Shown: piece after piece, positions 61,045 to 64,000 of the stretch
Numbering within the stretch: position 1 is the first letter of the stretch
How the letters are laid out: each line of letters starts with the position of its first letter
NCBI GenBank assembly: GCA_030523775.1
Contig: JAUNHW010000002.1
Span: 24,981-88,980, forward strand
DNA length: 64,000 bases
Reading direction: 5' to 3'
From: Akkermansia sp.
GTDB taxonomy: Bacteria; Verrucomicrobiota; Verrucomicrobiia; Verrucomicrobiales; Akkermansiaceae
Program-made: the position numbers and the translations under genes
Notes under the pieces: model-generated
Told to the model about the DNA's origin: nothing
What the model saw: the letters and a program-made list of their open reading frames with translations, nothing else
Database searches by the model: none

Positions 61045-61938
61045 TTACTGCTTGGCGGCGGCGGCCAGCACGCCGTGGATGAAGGGTGCGCTCTTGCCGC
61101 CGGAGTACGTGTCCGCCAGTTCGTTGGCCTCCGATACCACGATGGGTGTGGAGAGTTTCTCCACGCGCAGCTCGTAGAGCGCGAGCAGCAGGATGCAGTG
61201 GTCCACGGTGTCCAGGCGCGCGGTGCTGTAGTGCTCCAGCAGCCCGGCTATTTCCGTCTCCAGGGTTTCGCGGTGCTCCAGCACGCGGCTTGCCAGCTGC
61301 TCCGCGGCGGGGCGCAGCTCCTGCAGGTCTCTCATGCGGCGCAGGAGCCCGGCGAATTCCTGCTTGCCGGCCAGGTATTCTTCATCCGCCATGCCGGCGC
61401 AGGCCTCCATGAGCCGTCCGCGGCGCCTGATGACCGCGCCCAGCGGCTCCAGCACGCTGCGGTAGGCGGGAAAATCCGCAAAGAGCGGCAGGATTTCCGC
61501 CCCCAGGCCCTGCAGCGCGCGCGCCAGGGCAACGGATGCCCGGGTGCAGCGCGCCAGCTCGTCCGTGCCGTCGGCGCGCTTGTTGTTCAGCTCGGCGCGC
61601 AGGGCGGCCAGGCTCTCCTCCCACTCGTCCGTGCGGTTGGCGTAGCGTTCCAGCGCCTCGCGCACCGCCGCGGTGGTCAGGTCTGCATGCAGGGCGTCCT
61701 GTGCCTTTTGTGCGCGTTCCGCCAGCAGGCGGGCACTGTCTGCGGAGGCGCGGCAGGTGTGCAGCACGGCCTTGGCGAGCGCATCGCGGTACAGGTCGGT
61801 ATCGCGTTCCAGCGCCATGGGCCAGAAGAGCTCCAGGTTGAAATCCTCCCAGGAGCCGCCGTTCTCCACAACGGCGTAGATAAGGTTGAGCGCGCTGCGG
61901 CGCACCCGCGCGGGGTTGATGCTGGAAGCCGTATTCAT
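61045..61938 (-). CDS. nusB: NusB-family antitermination factor with ~140-residue insert
   Basis: 297 residues, twice the usual NusB (about 140). The NusB start (NPARVRRSALNLIYAVVENG) and end (LDTVDHCILLLALYELRVEKLSTPIVVSEANELADTYSGGKSAPFIHGVLAAAAK) are well conserved. Between them about 140 residues of helical, charged sequence (about 80-225) are inserted. NusB with NusE binds boxA RNA in rRNA antitermination. Its partner upstream is ribH, the usual ribH-nusB order, with a TGATG overlap. Confidence 0.85.
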   Translation of the reverse strand: MNTASSINPARVRRSALNLIYAVVENGGSWEDFNLELFWPMALERDTDLYRDALAKAVLHTCRASADSARLLAERAQKAQDALHADLTTAAVREALERYANRTDEWEESLAALRAELNNKRADGTDELARCTRASVALARALQGLGAEILPLFADFPAYRSVLEPLGAVIRRRGRLMEACAGMADEEYLAGKQEFAGLLRRMRDLQELRPAAEQLASRVLEHRETLETEIAGLLEHYSTARLDTVDHCILLLALYELRVEKLSTPIVVSEANELADTYSGGKSAPFIHGVLAAAAKQ

Positions 61939-62474
61939 CAGGAATTGGCTTGCGGAAGCACGGGGTTGTTGATGCTGAAGCGGCGGTTGGTGGCTTCGTG
62001 CTCTTCGCGCAGGTTGATCATCTTGATGGCGGCGCGGGCGGCTTCCTTGCCGCGGTTGAGCGTGCTGGCGATGCAGCGAGCGAAGGCCTGCTGCTCGTTG
62101 TTGAGCAGGAGCACCTCGTTGATGACCGGAACCAGCGTCTCGCAGGAGATGTCCATGAGCTTGCGCGCCACGTTCTCGCCCACCAGGTCGGCGTGCGCGG
62201 TTTCCCCGCGGATGATGACGCCCAGGGCAATGACCGCCTCCGGCACCTCGCGCGAGGCCGGCTCCACAATGGCGCGCCGCACCATCAGCGGAATCTCGAA
62301 AGCCCCGGGCACCTGCAGCACCTCGAACTCCGAGAACGGATACTCCGTGGCCAGCTCGTTCACGCAGTGCTCCAGCATGGCCTGCACGTATTTCAGGTTG
62401 TAGGAGGAGGTGACAAGGGTGATGCGGGCATCACGCTTGCGTGCTTGGATTTTTTCCGGTAACTCAATGGACAT
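61938..62474 (-). CDS. ribH: 6,7-dimethyl-8-ribityllumazine synthase
   Basis: 178 residues from the ATG at 62474 (MSIELPEKI). Motifs: TSSYNLKYVQAMLEHC, QVPGAFEIPL, IIRGETAHADLVGENVAR (catalytic His) and PVINEVLLLNNEQQAFAR. Makes the lumazine precursor of riboflavin. An ATG at 62498 in frame lies in the promoter. First gene of ribH-nusB-ftsY-rlmN. Confidence 0.92.
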   Translation of the reverse strand: MSIELPEKIQARKRDARITLVTSSYNLKYVQAMLEHCVNELATEYPFSEFEVLQVPGAFEIPLMVRRAIVEPASREVPEAVIALGVIIRGETAHADLVGENVARKLMDISCETLVPVINEVLLLNNEQQAFARCIASTLNRGKEAARAAIKMINLREEHEATNRRFSINNPVLPQANS

Positions 62475-62488
62475 AACTTGCGGAGAAA

Positions 62489-62517
62489 AAGCTACCATGC
62501 ACGCGCGCGTGAGTCAA
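62489..62517 (-). promoter_or_regulatory. ribH-nusB-ftsY-rlmN promoter
   Basis: TTGACT (62517-62512), 17 bases, TAGCTT (62494-62489); 14 bases remain to the ATG at 62474, a leader of 6-8 bases. No FMN riboswitch fits in this space. Confidence 0.62.
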
Positions 62518-62529
62518 GCGCAAAGGAAT

Positions 62530-63111
62530 TCAGCGCACGGCGAAGGGTATGTTCTCGAGCGTGGCGTCCTGCATATGCAGTTCCCGTACGATATGGCGCA
62601 GAACCAGCAGGGAGCCGGCGGCATCGAAGAGGGCGTCATGCCATTGCCGGCCCGGCACCAGGGCGGACACGCGTTCCGAGATGCAGAGGGCATCGCACAC
62701 CACGGAGAGCGAGTGGTCCTGCAGGGTGGGCATGGCTTGGCGCGCCAGGGCCAGGGTGTCCAGCCAGGGGCCGAACCCGTGGCCGGGGAAGGCGCGCAGG
62801 AAGCGCATTTCCGTGGCGGGGTTGTGGCCCACCACCACGGCGCCGCCCAGCAGGCGCTTGATATCCGGCCACAGCGCGGTGAACGGCGGCGCATCCTTCA
62901 GCGTGGCTGCGGTGATGCCGTGCAGGCGGGATGCGCTCCAGCGCACGGGGTGCTCGCACGCTATGTAGGAGGTGTAGCACTCCGGCTGCGGGTCGTACAG
63001 GGAGTTGACGCGCACAATGCCCACTTGCACGGGGCAGTCGGTCTCGCCGGGTGCGGCGCCGGCGGACTCGAAATCGATGGCGGCGTAGGCGAGCTGGCCG
63101 AGGGTGCTCAT
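62530..63111 (-). CDS. DEDD-family 3'-5' exonuclease (DnaQ-like)
   Basis: 193 residues from the ATG at 63111. Exo I AIDFESAG (Asp, Glu), Exo II GHNPATEMRFL and Exo III GRQWHDALFDA are all present, as in DnaQ/oligoribonuclease proteins. Degrades DNA or RNA 3' to 5'; whether it proofreads Pol III or acts on RNA is unknown. Its ATG overlaps the stop of the upstream deaminase. Confidence 0.86.
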   Translation of the reverse strand: MSTLGQLAYAAIDFESAGAAPGETDCPVQVGIVRVNSLYDPQPECYTSYIACEHPVRWSASRLHGITAATLKDAPPFTALWPDIKRLLGGAVVVGHNPATEMRFLRAFPGHGFGPWLDTLALARQAMPTLQDHSLSVVCDALCISERVSALVPGRQWHDALFDAAGSLLVLRHIVRELHMQDATLENIPFAVR

Positions 63112-64000
63112 GCAAAGAAGGCGGCGCGCTCCTTGATTTCCTGGCAAAGGGCGTCGTAGTCGCAGGTGAGGAACTTGCCGTCGCGGTAGAGCTCGCGCCC
63201 GTCCACCACGGTGAGGCGGTTCTCCAGGCCGGAGGCGGCGTAGACGATGTTGGAGACGATGTGGTGCACGGGCTGCATGTTGGGCGTGGTGAGGTCCAGG
63301 GCGATGAAGTCCGCGCGCATGCCGGGTTCCAGCACGCCGATGAGGGGATCGTGCATGGCGGCGGAGCCGCCGCGGGTGGCCATGTCCAGCGCCAGGGTGG
63401 CGGGGCATGCGGTGGGGGAGAGCTGGTCCACCTTGTGCAGGAGGCTTGCCACGTACATCTCGCGGAACATGTTCTGGGCGTTGTTGCTGGCGGGGCCGTC
63501 GGTGCCGAGCGCCACGTCCACGCCGCCCCGGATCATTTTCTCCACGGGAGCCACGCCGCTGGCGAGCTTCATGTTGGAGGCGGGGTTGTGCACGGCGGCG
63601 CAGCGGTTTTCCGCCAGCAGCTCGATATCGTGCTCATCCACGTGCACCAGGTGCGGGAAGGTGGAATCCGGCTGCAGCAGGCCCAGGCTTTCCGCATACG
63701 GCACGGGGCGCATGCCGTGCTCCTTCAGGCAGGTTTCCGTCTCCGATTCCGTTTCCGCCAGGTGCATGGCGAAGATGGCGCCGTGCTCCTGCGCAATGGC
63801 GTGCGCCTCCTGCAGCAGCTCCGGCGTGGTGGTGTACGGCGCGTGCGGGGTGATGGCCTGGCGCAGGCGCGGGTGGTTGCGGCACCGCTCCGCCTGGGCG
63901 GCCATCAGCTCGCGGTAGGCGGCCATGTCGGCAAAGGCCAGGTTGGGGAAGAAGCGCGTGAGGTTCTCGCCGACGATGCCGCGCAGGCCAATGCTGTCCG
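63108..64000 (-). CDS. amidohydrolase, 5'-deoxyadenosine/S-adenosylhomocysteine deaminase (MtaD/SsnA) type, 5' end missing
   Basis: The frame runs off the right edge, so the N-terminal part with the HxH metal site is not seen. About 297 residues remain: ITPHAPYTTTPELL, MHLAETESE (metal His and Glu), HVDEHDIELLAENRCAAVHNPASNMKLASG and LGTDGPASNN (catalytic Asp), then LEPGMRADFIALD. The family deaminates methylthioadenosine, S-adenosylhomocysteine or 5'-deoxyadenosine; radical SAM and methyltransferase activity nearby would generate such products. Overlaps the exonuclease by ATGA. Confidence 0.87.
   Translation of the reverse strand, partial: DSIGLRGIVGENLTRFFPNLAFADMAAYRELMAAQAERCRNHPRLRQAITPHAPYTTTPELLQEAHAIAQEHGAIFAMHLAETESETETCLKEHGMRPVPYAESLGLLQPDSTFPHLVHVDEHDIELLAENRCAAVHNPASNMKLASGVAPVEKMIRGGVDVALGTDGPASNNAQNMFREMYVASLLHKVDQLSPTACPATLALDMATRGGSAAMHDPLIGVLEPGMRADFIALDLTTPNMQPVHHIVSNIVYAASGLENRLTVVDGRELYRDGKFLTCDYDALCQEIKERAAFFA

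Noticed and set aside
62475..62529. FMN riboswitch upstream of ribH
   Set aside because: The predicted leader is only a few bases, and no conserved RFN helices are seen.
1..64000. tRNA or rRNA genes
   Set aside because: No T-arm (GGTTCGANTCC-type) sequence with matching acceptor stem and no rRNA-like block was noticed on reading; a tRNAscan/Infernal run would be decisive.

Overview
The window is GC-rich bacterial chromosome and reads as Verrucomicrobiota, most likely an Akkermansia relative. The pointers are a double-length UvrA of the kind known from Chlamydia and other PVC bacteria, a 2792-residue surface protein ending in a PEP-CTERM-type tail (VPEPTTGTLSLL followed by RRRK), Chlamydia Pmp-like repeats at the left edge, and a membrane pyrophosphatase. 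No rRNA, tRNA or CRISPR array was seen. The genus is inference.

Layout. 1-2200: a Pmp-repeat surface protein (running off the left edge) diverges from a tyrosine recombinase; the gap between them holds a promoter candidate framed by 12-bp inverted repeats. 2202-5690: minus-strand housekeeping operon (usp, ymdB-like, tcdA, rlmB-like, phosphoesterase) with ATGA overlaps. 5816-11892: a Yej/Opp-type peptide importer operon. 11917-16698: xthA, long-form ispG, rplM-rpsI, infA, a zinc-ribbon protein and rpsT. 16860-22138: a compact plus-strand operon (lipoprotein, RNA methyltransferase, DtxR-like regulator, rhomboid, HAD phosphatase, membrane protein, L,D-transpeptidase). 22240-23093: an AbiE remnant with antitoxin and palindromic operator but a toxin cut to 51 codons. 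23090-28356: rlmI-like gene, lipoprotein-fabD, hppA. 28524-35289: MacAB-TolC-type efflux operon with a frameshifted adaptor, then a MATE protein with an extra C-terminal domain. 35524-43902: the giant surface protein. 44251-45113: an IS200-like/RAYT element with about 140-bp inverted ends next to a truncated RhuM gene. 45879-58320: uvrA, lpxR-like, resB-ccsA, phoA-like, a lipoprotein and ppk. 58643-64000: an SLT-like lysozyme, then a minus-strand run of ribH, nusB, ftsY, rlmN, an exonuclease and a deaminase cut by the right edge.

The most general signal is in the start sites. At a dozen genes a recognisable sigma-70-type promoter (TTGnnn, 16-18 bases, TAnnnT) ends only 6-9 bases before the ATG, so the mRNA should begin at or almost at the start codon. 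Ribosomal protein genes, infA, hppA, the efflux operon, ppk and the giant surface gene instead have normal leaders. Within operons most genes are joined by ATGA or TGATG overlaps. The window therefore suggests two start modes: leaderless (or nearly so) for many first genes, and translational coupling downstream.
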